A stretch of DNA of 45,973 bases from positions 1 through 45,973 of the forward strand of contig NC_021920.1 of the NCBI RefSeq assembly GCF_000442645.1. The letters run 5' to 3'. The notes beneath the pieces were generated by a model that was given only the letters and a program-made list of their open reading frames with translations, was not told the DNA's origin and did not search any database. A program made the translations under genes and the position numbers. This document shows positions 1 through 6,834 of this stretch, piece after piece (within the stretch, counting starts at the first letter, position 1; the number at the start of each line of letters is the position of its first letter). Source of the stretch: Corynebacterium maris DSM 45190. GTDB taxonomy: Bacteria; Actinomycetota; Actinomycetes; Mycobacteriales; Mycobacteriaceae.

Positions 1-54
1 GGCTGTGATTATTTCACGTCGCTCTTCCTACTGCCCCAACTTTGCAACAGCACC
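1..54 (-). mobile_element. End of IS1628-like copy 1 (upstream of the transposase start)
   Basis: Bases 1-54 match 27923-27976, the upstream end of the internal IS copy. They end in the inverted repeat CCAACTTTGCAACAGCACC at 36-54. Joined to the end of the window they restore the IS, which is the evidence for circularity. Confidence 0.9.
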
Positions 55-139
55 CCCCGAGTAAGACACTTTCGTAAAAGAGGCGCTCGGCAGCCCTTGT
101 ACCTGGGGATCCACCTTTGTTGTTTTACTCTTTCCCACA

Positions 140-208
140 ATCCCGCTAACCTTATTACCACATCCCTTATTTGTAGGTATCCACATTTTTGCTGTCAGGA
201 GAGCCGTC
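140..208 (+). promoter_or_regulatory. Repeat/operator region upstream of parA1
   Basis: The region contains CCTTATTA (151-158) and CCCTTATTTG (165-174). These are inverted versions of the AAATAAGG repeats found just after the par operon at 1021 and 1044. Matching repeats on both sides of a parA-rhh operon are typical of centromere/operator sites bound by ribbon-helix-helix partners. The Shine-Dalgarno AGGAGAG sits 5-6 bases before the parA ATG. That these repeats are the parS site is inferred. Confidence 0.5.
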
Positions 209-796
209 ATGATCATCGGCGTCATCAACGCCAAAGGCGGGGTCGGAAAAACCACGACCGCCATCTACCTCGGCTGCGCGTTTGCCGCCGAGGGCAAACC
301 TGTCACCGTCATCGACCTCGACCAGCAAGGCTCGGCCAGTCGGTGGGCTGATCTCGCGGAAAGTGCCGACGACCCGCTGCCCTTTCCCGTGGAGGTCTCC
401 AACGTCGGTCGCCTCGACAAAACGATCACCCGCGCCGGCCAGAATGCTGTCACCATTTTGGACACTCCGCCGGGTGATACGCGCTCGATTGATGCGGCCA
501 TCAAGGTCTCTGACTTTGTGCTCATTCCGACACAGACCTCACTGATCGAGGTCGACCGCGTATGGGAGACCTTGCCGACTGTCGATCACCTTCCCCACGG
601 TGTGCTGATTACTTCCGCACGTCTGGGCACCAAAAGCCTCGATGAGGCCGTGGCCGCCCTAGAAGCGAACGACATCGGCGTCTTTCGCTCACGCATCCCG
701 ATCCGGGAGAGCATTCGCGCCAGCTTTGGTGCCACCCCCACCACCGATGAGGGCTACGGCTCGGTAGCCCGAGAAATCCTGGAGGCCATCTCATGA
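209..796 (+). CDS. parA: ParA-family partition ATPase (par locus 1)
   Basis: This 195-residue protein is a small ParA/MinD-type Walker ATPase that, by family, moves plasmid copies on the nucleoid together with a DNA-binding partner. The deviant Walker A motif KGGVGKTTTA lies at residues 9-18, the switch region DLDQQGSASRW at about 37-47, and the Walker B-type strand ILDTPPGDT near 86-94. It lacks the N-terminal helix-turn-helix of type Ia ParA, so it fits type Ib loci. It overlaps the following ribbon-helix-helix gene by 4 bases (ATGA), which indicates translational coupling. A second, diverged parA-rhh pair lies at 3.3-4.1 kb on the other strand; the proteins share the same layout and length. 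A strong Shine-Dalgarno supports the ATG at 209. Confidence 0.93.
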   Translation: MIIGVINAKGGVGKTTTAIYLGCAFAAEGKPVTVIDLDQQGSASRWADLAESADDPLPFPVEVSNVGRLDKTITRAGQNAVTILDTPPGDTRSIDAAIKVSDFVLIPTQTSLIEVDRVWETLPTVDHLPHGVLITSARLGTKSLDEAVAALEANDIGVFRSRIPIRESIRASFGATPTTDEGYGSVAREILEAIS

Positions 797-1008
797 GTAA
801 AGAAAACCGCTTCGCCCCCAAAAAGCCTGTCGCCGACGCAGCCCACGTCGAAGACATCTTCGTCAACGTGCCGACGAAAAAGCTCTCTATCGACGTCGAC
901 GCTGATCTGCACAAGCGACTCAAGCTGATGTCCACGCTCGAGGAGCGCTCCATGCGCTCGATTGTGGAGGAATGCTTGACGGAGTTCCTAGACACACAGG
1001 GCAGGTAA
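793..1008 (+). CDS. Ribbon-helix-helix DNA-binding partner of ParA (par locus 1)
   Basis: This 71-residue protein has a flexible basic N-terminus followed by a ribbon-helix-helix fold. KKLSIDVDADLHKRLKLM forms the strand and first helix, and ERSMRSIVEECLTEFL the second helix. It probably binds the AAATAAGG-type repeats that flank the operon, acting both as repressor and as centromere-binding adaptor for ParA, as in type Ib par systems. It starts within the parA stop (ATGA overlap). The sequence resembles its counterpart at 3278-3520 (LHRKLKLAAALEERTMREI), so the two par loci are distant homologues. Confidence 0.85.
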   Translation: MSKENRFAPKKPVADAAHVEDIFVNVPTKKLSIDVDADLHKRLKLMSTLEERSMRSIVEECLTEFLDTQGR

Positions 1009-1056
1009 TCTTATTTACTCAAATAAGGAAAATTCTTTTGAGGAAATAAGGGAACT
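1009..1056. repeat. AAATAAGG repeats downstream of par locus 1
   Basis: Immediately after the rhh stop the sequence TTATTTACTCAAATAAGG forms an inverted pair. A further GAAATAAGGG follows at 1043-1052. The same octamer occurs inverted upstream of parA (165-173). Likely binding sites of the RHH protein and a candidate centromere. Confidence 0.5.
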
Positions 1057-1324
1057 TTGTGGCGCGCTCACTGGGTACGCACCCTGAAACCTGAAGAGCC
1101 GGTTTGCCGAGGCTTTCAACCCCCAAGAGCTCACACAGTACGGCGGGTGGAGCGGTCAGTGTGAGCTTGCCCTATAACGCGGTGTCACACTGGACAGTGA
1201 ATGTAGCTGGGCAGAAAGCCGCGTCTAAGGAATGCCTGACTAGGGAAACTGCCAGACACGCCCCCATTGGTCGATTATTCTCGTGACCGGAACTGTCGCG
1301 CATGCCGACCATGCCCCGTCCATT

Positions 1325-1639
1325 TTAGGAATGGGCGTCGCGATAGGCCTGCAGGATGGCGTGAGGAATTTTGCCACGGCTGGCCACGTCCATGCCTTTG
1401 TTCTGAGCCCACGTACGGATGTCCGCGGGGTCGGTTTTCTGCAACACATCCTTGGCGTCTTCGCGAGCGGCGGTGATAAAAGGCTCGAGCGCCTCATGAA
1501 AAGCCCGGGCGTTGTCTTCCGAGAGGTCCAGAACATAATCAGTTCCCTCAACACTGAAACGGATGATGTTCACCTCGTCTTCTTGTAACGGTGAGTCGTC
1601 GAGATCGTCGAAGTACTGGGTGATTTGCTGTCGCGCCAT
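1325..1639 (-). CDS. lsr2: Lsr2-family nucleoid-associated protein
   Basis: This 104-residue protein matches Lsr2, the actinobacterial H-NS analogue that bridges DNA and silences AT-rich foreign genes. The N-terminal dimerisation part shows the family pattern QYFDDLDDSP, then IIRFSVEGTDYVLDLSEDNA. The C-terminal DNA-binding part has IRTWAQNKGMDVASRGKIP followed by an AYRDAH end; RGKIP is the AT-hook-like loop, RGR in chromosomal Lsr2. AAGGAG lies 9 bases before this ATG and only 3 before an ATG two codons upstream (1645), so the downstream start is preferred. It stands alone between par locus 1 and a gene-free stretch. A plasmid copy of Lsr2 could silence plasmid genes or mix with the host protein. 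Confidence 0.88.
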   Translation of the reverse strand: MARQQITQYFDDLDDSPLQEDEVNIIRFSVEGTDYVLDLSEDNARAFHEALEPFITAAREDAKDVLQKTDPADIRTWAQNKGMDVASRGKIPHAILQAYRDAHS

Positions 1640-1645
1640 ATCCAT

Positions 1646-2468
1646 AGTCTCCTTAATTTAATCGTGCTTTCTGCCCATACCGTCCTTAATGGCGAATGTC
1701 TCCTCAAAAGCGAGGGTAAGGGCAATTGCACTGGTTTATATGAGGATAAAAGAAAAGCACTGCCATGAGTACCTCCCGCGCGGTGCTTTTCCCATATCGT
1801 ATGACATTTGACGGCGCATAATTCCGTGTAGTGCCGGGGGCTAGCTGGCCTCGGGGGATCAGGCGGTCGCCAGGACGGAATACACGGCACTTCGGACACA
1901 TCATGCCCGCTAATCCGACGTGACACCGTACTCGGACGCGAGGGGTGAGCGCCGATGCTCACGAGGCTGCTCCCACCCCTTGTGGGCCTGTAGATCGTGG
2001 CGCCGCGACCTCACGTGTCACTCCTTGCTCCCCGTGGAGCGTGCACCCTGCGGGTGGTGTCGCTGTCCTGGCTGCAGGCGTCGCCAGCGGTATTGGGGGT
2101 GGTCGGGCAACCTCGGCCAGCGTCGTCCTCGCCGAGGAAACCAGGAAAAGCACTGGATACAACCCGTCTGCGGGGAGTTCTTATCCAGCGCCGTGTGCTG
2201 CGGGGAGATACCGCAAGCCGCGAGGTGGTCTCGTGAGACGTGGGGTGCCATCAAAGCAGCGACCGCGGTAGCCCCGCCGGGGCCCGTGCGGAAGATGGGC
2301 AAGCGTCCAAGCTTTGGAAAAACACCGAAAACATCGTTGCTATCGGCCCGGAGTCTCGGCCTCCGGGGTGCGTGCCCACTACCCCGAGACCAGCCCTGCC
2401 GCAGCCCGCAACCGATACATGCGCTAATATTTATGTGTGATCATTTAAACGTGAGTAAAGGATCTGCC
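1646..2468. other. Gene-free stretch between lsr2 and the CueP-like gene
   Basis: I find no convincing gene here. AAAAGCAC (1753-1760) pairs with GTGCTTTT (1783-1790), a possible hairpin or terminator. The rest reads as low-similarity, GC-rich sequence, with open frames on several strands that lack domains and ribosome-binding sites. The reading frame of the CueP-like gene is open upstream to 1920 but lacks any conserved feature before its signal peptide. Confidence 0.4.
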
Positions 2469-3059
2469 GTGCATCGATTTTCTGCCCTGCTCGCCGTCTC
2501 CGCCCTCGCCCTAGCCGGGTGCACCGCCACCCCCTCCCCCACCGTCACCGCCCCCGACGAAGTGGGGTTATTGGCCGCAGCAGACCTGACCGGCCGCGAC
2601 GTCGCCGGCATCATCGATCACCTGGATGTGCTGCCCGCCAATGTCCGCCCGGAGGACCTGTCGGCGATTGTGTACTCCGATCAGCTCGTACTGAGCACCC
2701 CGGACGAAGAGATCTCTATGGATCTGCCCGAGGATGTCGCCTACATTTCTGTGGCGCCGTTTGTCACCCACACCCATGACTGCACCTATCACAGCCTGAC
2801 CACGTGTGTAGGCGAGATGCGCAACGCCCGCATCGAGGTCACCATCACAGAAGACGACACCGGCGCGGTGCTGGTCGACGAGACCACCACGACCTTCGAC
2901 AACGGGTTCATCGGCTATTGGTTGCCGAGAGATATCTCCGGGATCATCACGATCACCCAAGGCGAGTTCACCGGCTCGGCGCCCTTTAGCACCGGGGCAG
3001 ACGCGATTACCTGCATCACTGATCTACGACTGCAGTCGCCTGCTCTGCAGCGACTTTAG
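2469..3059 (+). CDS. cueP: CueP-family copper-binding lipoprotein
   Basis: This 196-residue protein begins with a short lipoprotein signal ending LALAGC, so it should be lipid-anchored on the outside of the membrane. The mature part carries the CueP hallmark HTHDCTYHSLTTCVGEM (about residues 103-119) with Cys/His ligands, then DETTTTFDNGFIGYWLPR, and a C-terminal TCITDLRL with another Cys. CueP is known in Salmonella as a periplasmic copper-binding protein, and Gram-positive homologues are lipoproteins. GTG at 2469 is chosen because AAAGGA sits 6 bases upstream; an in-frame GTG at 2451 lacks a site. No copper regulator or pump is adjacent, so its regulation is unclear. Copper sequestration is the likely role. 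Confidence 0.88.
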   Translation: MHRFSALLAVSALALAGCTATPSPTVTAPDEVGLLAAADLTGRDVAGIIDHLDVLPANVRPEDLSAIVYSDQLVLSTPDEEISMDLPEDVAYISVAPFVTHTHDCTYHSLTTCVGEMRNARIEVTITEDDTGAVLVDETTTTFDNGFIGYWLPRDISGIITITQGEFTGSAPFSTGADAITCITDLRLQSPALQRL

Positions 3060-3107
3060 CCAGGATCAGCCGGATCGGTGCAGGGCCCGGTCCGGCAAAA
3101 AGAACAA

Positions 3108-3150
3108 GGGTGCCCCAGGCAGTAAACCAGGTCGTGCACCCCTGTGTCTT
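3108..3150 (+). terminator. Possible terminator after cueP
   Basis: GGGTGC (3108-3113) pairs with GCACCC (3136-3141), with CCAGG/CCTGG-type pairing inside, followed by a T-rich CTGTGTCTT. Stem quality is moderate and it sits about 50 bases after the cueP stop. Confidence 0.4.
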
Positions 3151-3180
3151 ATGCCCTCATTCGAGGAAATGGTACGTGAG

Positions 3181-3290
3181 GCGCTCCGAAGCTGTATTTG
3201 CGGTAGCCGCATATACGGTTATACAGCTCTACTGGTAAAAGGATATAAACAGACTGCTGTATTTACGGTTGCTGTATTTATGGGCGAGCG
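3181..3290. repeat. Centromere-like repeats, left flank of par locus 2
   Basis: Several copies of a CTGTATTTACGGTT-type element occur in both orientations (GCTGTATTTGCGGT, ATACGGTTATACAGC, GCTGTATTTACGGTTGCTGTATTTA), with a spacer element CTGGTAAAAGGATATAA. The same elements recur upstream of parA2 (4137-4235) and again at 4606-4705. These are probably sites for the RHH partner of ParA2. Confidence 0.6.
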
Positions 3291-3520
3291 GATTTAGTGG
3301 TATTGAGGTAGTGGGCCAGGGCGTCTTCGGTGATTTCGCGCATGGTGCGCTCTTCTAGGGCGGCGGCGAGTTTGAGTTTGCGGTGCAGCTCGGTGTCGAG
3401 CTGCACGGTGAATTTGGTGGTGTAGTCCGACTGGCGGTTGCTGTGGAATACATCGCCTGCGGTGGTCGGCGTCTTCTGTGCCGGGCGGGGTGCCATGTCG
3501 TTGGGTTTTTTGACAGCCAT
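3278..3520 (-). CDS. Ribbon-helix-helix DNA-binding partner of ParA (par locus 2)
   Basis: This 80-residue protein has a basic, disordered N-terminal third followed by a ribbon-helix-helix domain (KFTVQLDTELHRKLKLAAAL, then ERTMREITEDALAHYL). Its ATG overlaps the parA2 stop (TAATG), so the two are co-translated. The expected role is to bind the CTGTATTTACGG repeats on both sides of the operon and to couple them to ParA2. It is paralogous to the 71-residue protein at 793-1008 but differs in the N-terminus, and its flanking repeats are different, so the two systems should be mutually specific. Confidence 0.85.
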   Translation of the reverse strand: MAVKKPNDMAPRPAQKTPTTAGDVFHSNRQSDYTTKFTVQLDTELHRKLKLAAALEERTMREITEDALAHYLNTTKSARP

Positions 3521-4107
3521 TATTTCAATGCCTCCAGGATTTCGTCGGTGACGGCCTCGTAGCCGTCGAAGTGGGTGGGTGCGTAGCCATAGGAGTTACC
3601 GATGGACTCCCGCAGCGGGATATACGCCTCCAGGAACGAAGCATCGTTGTCTTTGAGTGCGGTCAGCGCGTCGGTCAGCGACGTGGTGCCGGCACGCACA
3701 AACGTCAGTAGCACAGCATGCGGGCGGTCCTGCAGCAGTGGCAGGATTTCCCAGACACGGGTCATATCCGCGCTGCGCGAACGGGTGGGGACGAGCACGA
3801 AGTCAGAGACCTCGATGACGGCATCAATCGCATCGGTGTCCCCGGGTGGGGTGTCGATGATGATGATCTGATCGTTGTGGTCCTGTCGTGCGATCCGGCT
3901 AAGTTGCCGCGGGATCGTGACTTCCACGGGGAAGGCCAGCGGTGTGCCGTTATCCTCGGCGCGTTCGAACCACTCCATGGCGGAGCCTTGACGGTCCATG
4001 TCGAGAAACCGGATCTGGTGGCCGCGGGAAGCCAGCACAGAGGCGAGGTAGATGGCGGTGGTGGTTTTTCCTACCCCGCCTTTGGCATTGATGACACTGA
4101 TAATCAC
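3520..4107 (-). CDS. parA: ParA-family partition ATPase (par locus 2)
   Basis: This 195-residue small ParA has KGGVGKTTTA at residues 9-18, FLDMDRQGSAMEW at about 34-46 and IIIDTPPGDTDAI near 84-96. It has the same size and motif layout as ParA1 but a clearly diverged sequence. It heads a two-gene operon with the RHH gene and is preceded by a dense block of inverted repeats at 4137-4235 that should include its promoter and centromere. Carrying two parA loci on one plasmid fits an ancestral fusion of two replicons. Confidence 0.93.
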   Translation of the reverse strand: MIISVINAKGGVGKTTTAIYLASVLASRGHQIRFLDMDRQGSAMEWFERAEDNGTPLAFPVEVTIPRQLSRIARQDHNDQIIIIDTPPGDTDAIDAVIEVSDFVLVPTRSRSADMTRVWEILPLLQDRPHAVLLTFVRAGTTSLTDALTALKDNDASFLEAYIPLRESIGNSYGYAPTHFDGYEAVTDEILEALK

Positions 4108-4136
4108 GTGGATACTCCTTGTCGGTGACGCATGCT

Positions 4137-4240
4137 TTTCATTATACAGCTATACAGTAGCTGTATAACCGTAAATACGTTTATGCTGGTAAAAGAGATA
4201 AAAAGCTTAACTGTATGTACAGTAGCTGTAGGAATAGGCG
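4137..4240. repeat. Centromere-like repeats upstream of parA2
   Basis: The block contains TATACAGC, TATACAGTAGCTGTATAACC, GTAAATACG, a CTGGTAAAAGAGATAAA element, and CTGTATGTACAGTAGCTGTA. These are interleaved inverted copies of the repeat family at 3181-3290. They cover the expected parA2 promoter, so auto-repression by the RHH protein is likely. Confidence 0.6.
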
Positions 4241-4605
4241 TGATGTCTTAGTTTTGCTAGAGAGGTCTGCGACGGGGTGTCGGGGTAGTCAGCCAGCTCT
4301 TTGTGCGGGGCGTTTCCCACCGTCGCTCTCCTCGCTTTGGTGGGCTGTCGCAATGACACGGACGTAACGAGTGTGCGGCGGATTAGTTAGTGAAAGCTCC
4401 TGCAGTAAGCGGGTGCTTGGCACGGGTCTTCCCTCCGGAGCCTGTTCCTGGCGGGCTCGGGGTCCGGGTGGGGCGATCGCGGTGCCCTTCGTGGCTCTGA
4501 GCGTCCTATACCGGCAGCCTCGACGGCTGTGCTTGTGAAGCGCAACAGATACTAAAGGGTGAGAATCTAGCTGGCGCCGTCCGGCTTGCACAGAACGCAG
4601 TCCGC
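4241..4605. other. No recognisable gene
   Basis: GC-rich sequence between two par-type repeat blocks. Open frames on the minus strand lack domains and ribosome-binding sites. I see no repeats or clear hairpins. Confidence 0.4.
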
Positions 4606-4705
4606 TACTGTATGTACGGCTTCTGTACATACAGATAACCTACTTAACCCTTTGAACAGGGCAACTGTATTTACGGCTATACAGCAACTGTAAAACAGTA
4701 TTACT
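4606..4705. repeat. Third block of par locus 2 repeats
   Basis: Contains CTGTATGTACGG, CTGTACATACAG, CTGTATTTACGGCTATACAGC and ACTGTAAAACAGTATTACTGGT. These are the same elements as at 3181-3290 and 4137-4235, about 500 bp away from the operon. A detached block suggests a duplicated centromere segment or the site of a past rearrangement. Confidence 0.55.
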
Positions 4706-4805
4706 GGTTGGCGCGTTCCGTGTCTAAGAAAAGTTCTGCCGTGCTGTCCCGCCCCAGGGAGATAACCTCGGTATCTGTCTGACATCCCCCATAGTGTCGA
4801 GATTA

Positions 4806-4950
4806 TCTCTGCGTGTGGAGAGAGAACGCAGGTCTGTTCACCGTCAGCGTCTTTGACTCAGGTCGCCTCCCTGTATGCGGGGAGAGAACTTCGTGTTCGG
4901 ACCCCGTAAGGGCGGCGGTCAGGGATCGTCCCTGTATGCGGGGAGAGAAC
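4806..4950. CRISPR. Short type I-E-like repeat array, possibly relic
   Basis: A 22-bp core (4868-4889 and 4929-4950), TCCC then TGTATGCGGGG and AGAGAAC, occurs twice without mismatch at a 61-bp period. A third copy at 4806-4827 matches 17 of 22 bases at a 62-bp period. A weaker one ending GATAAC at 4766 is possible. The period of 61 with a partly palindromic repeat and an AAC-type 3' end is what type I-E arrays (28-29 bp repeat, 32-33 bp spacer) look like. No cas genes are in the window. The array abuts the 3' end of tnpB, so transposon-end hairpins or guide-RNA scaffold are the main alternative. Confidence 0.42.
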
Positions 4951-4966
4951 CCTTTACGACCAGCGT

Positions 4967-6613
4967 TTATCTGACCTGTAACGGGTGTTTCTGCTCGCTT
5001 TGTATCCGCACGTTATAAGGGACGAGCAGCCGATTACTCGACTGCTGTGACCACGCGGGCCTTGCCGCTTCTACCCCTGCTCCGTCCCCGACACCTGGCC
5101 GGGTGCGGTGTGCTGTGGGTGTCCACGGCCATTTACCCTCTGCCCCCTCCGGGGCGGAGCTATCGCCAAGGCTGAACTGCGCTAGACGAGCTGCCTCGCG
5201 CAGGACGTTGATCGCGGCGTTGACGTCTCGGTCGATCAGTATCCCGCACTGCTGGCAGTCGTAGACTCGCTTGGCTAGTGGCATTTTGGTTTTCGAGCCA
5301 CACGCTGAGCAGATTTGCGACGACGGGAAAAACTGGTCGACCGCAATAAGGGCGACGCCGCGTTCGGTGCACTTGTAGTCGAGCTGGCGACGAAACTCCC
5401 CGGGCGAGACATCCAGGATGGCCCGGTTGAGGCCCGCCTTCTGCTTCACATTCTTACCCGGGTTGTCCACAGTGCCGCGCGCCGAGGAGGTCATACCCGC
5501 CACGTTGAGGTCTTCGACCCCAATCGCGGCGAACCCACCCGCTAGGGCGGTGGTCACCTCGTGGAGAAATCCGTGACGTCGGAGCGCGACCGTGTGGTGG
5601 TGGCGGGCCAGACGCTGAGCAAGTTTTCTTCTCCTGTTGGATCCTTTCTGGGTGCGGGCCAGCTTGCGCTGGGTGCGCTTGATCTTCTTCTCCGCCCGGG
5701 CCAAGTGACGGGGGTTGGGGATGCTCTCCCCGGTGGAGAGGGTAACCGGTCGGCTGACACCGAAGTCGAGACCGACAGCGCCAGCGGCCTGCTGGCGGCG
5801 GGTGGGGTGCGGTGGATTCTGCGGGGCGGGGCGTTCCACCAGGAAGGAGACATACCATCGGTCGGCGGCGCGAGAGACGGTGTAAGATTTTATCTTTCCG
5901 CCCTGTCGCAGTGCCCTTACCAGGCGTTTTGTGCTATCGACTGTCCGGAAAGTACCCATATGTGACAGACGGACGTGCCGGTAGTCGGTAATCTCCCCCG
6001 ACCGTGCTTCGCCACGCTTGTAGGTCGCGAAGCCTTTCGGGCCCATCGCCTCAGGGGCGGGGATAGTAAATGACTCGCGCGAATGGTGTTTTCTTTTAAA
6101 CTGTGGCGGCCCCATCGCTGGGCCTTTACGTTTTCCTGACTGAGACGTCAGCCAATTGGAGAGGGAATTTCCACACATTTGCAGCCCAGAGACCAGCACC
6201 CGCCGGTGCGCGGTGTGCAACCAGGGGGTGGCATACCGTTCCTCCTCACCCCAGACAGCGGCGGGATCCGCCCCCGCTTCGATAGCTGCAGCAGCGTGGC
6301 GATGACGGGCCACCTGCTGGGTGAGAATCTTGGAAAACTGCTGGTAACCGGGATATTGCAGGGCAAAATTAGCCTTGGCTTCTTTCTTTACCTGGTCCCA
6401 CGCAACCGAGAAATTAACACCAGTGCTGACGAGCTCTTTCCATCGTCCATCCCGTGCGGCCTGGATGTCGTGGGTATAGGCGCACATCATGTTGTAGGCG
6501 ACACGAGCCGTCCCCACCTGCTGTCGCAGCACCTCTAGCTGAGCAAGGTTGGGATCCAAGCGCAGTTTATACCCACGGTGCACGACAGGTGGTCTCGGGG
6601 ACGTGTCGGTCAT
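4967..6613 (-). CDS. tnpB: TnpB, RNA-guided nuclease of IS200/IS605-type elements
   Basis: This 548-residue protein belongs to the OrfB/TnpB family, ancestral to Cas12 and known to be guided by an RNA from the transposon right end. The RuvC-like residues are visible: Asp283 in VGLDFGV, Glu367 in GVEDLNV, and DRDVNAAIN with Asp461/463. A zinc ribbon C435-SA-C438 ... C453-QQ-C456 lies between the last two. The C-terminal 70 residues after the RuvC domain are basic, rich in Pro and Ser, and longer than usual. No tnpA transposase lies nearby, so this is a stand-alone or TnpA-dependent element. A GGAGGG stretch precedes the ATG. A guide RNA would be expected from the 3' end of the gene and beyond (about 4900-5100), just where the repeat array lies. 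Confidence 0.92.
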   Translation of the reverse strand: MTDTSPRPPVVHRGYKLRLDPNLAQLEVLRQQVGTARVAYNMMCAYTHDIQAARDGRWKELVSTGVNFSVAWDQVKKEAKANFALQYPGYQQFSKILTQQVARHRHAAAAIEAGADPAAVWGEEERYATPWLHTAHRRVLVSGLQMCGNSLSNWLTSQSGKRKGPAMGPPQFKRKHHSRESFTIPAPEAMGPKGFATYKRGEARSGEITDYRHVRLSHMGTFRTVDSTKRLVRALRQGGKIKSYTVSRAADRWYVSFLVERPAPQNPPHPTRRQQAAGAVGLDFGVSRPVTLSTGESIPNPRHLARAEKKIKRTQRKLARTQKGSNRRRKLAQRLARHHHTVALRRHGFLHEVTTALAGGFAAIGVEDLNVAGMTSSARGTVDNPGKNVKQKAGLNRAILDVSPGEFRRQLDYKCTERGVALIAVDQFFPSSQICSACGSKTKMPLAKRVYDCQQCGILIDRDVNAAINVLREAARLAQFSLGDSSAPEGAEGKWPWTPTAHRTRPGVGDGAGVEAARPAWSQQSSNRLLVPYNVRIQSEQKHPLQVR

Positions 6614-6834
6614 GTCCGCTTCCCTCCTTCCGGGATATCGCAGACGTGGGGGTCGATGGCGCTAAAAATAACGCTACCGCGTAGCAGTGACACCGGCAGG
6701 GAAATTCCCGCAAACATTTTCTAACGGGCCGAAAAGGACGACGCAGCCTACTAATCGTCAAATCATATTTCTCGTGTGAACCGTAAACCTTATGATCCCA
6801 GGAATTGACTTTTCGAAGCAGGAATTAACGCATA
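6614..6834. other. Intergenic region between tnpB and the HEPN-like operon
   Basis: 221 bases with an AT-richer centre. No gene is seen. The left end of the TnpB element should lie here but I cannot place it precisely. Confidence 0.35.

Noticed and set aside
1920..2468. N-terminal extension of the CueP-like protein by some 180 residues
   Set aside because: A lipoprotein signal must be at the N-terminus, and AAAGGA is placed correctly only for GTG 2469.
4289..4785. Two minus-strand frames between par repeats and the CRISPR-like array
   Set aside because: No domains, no ribosome-binding sites, and partly made of the CTGTAT repeats.
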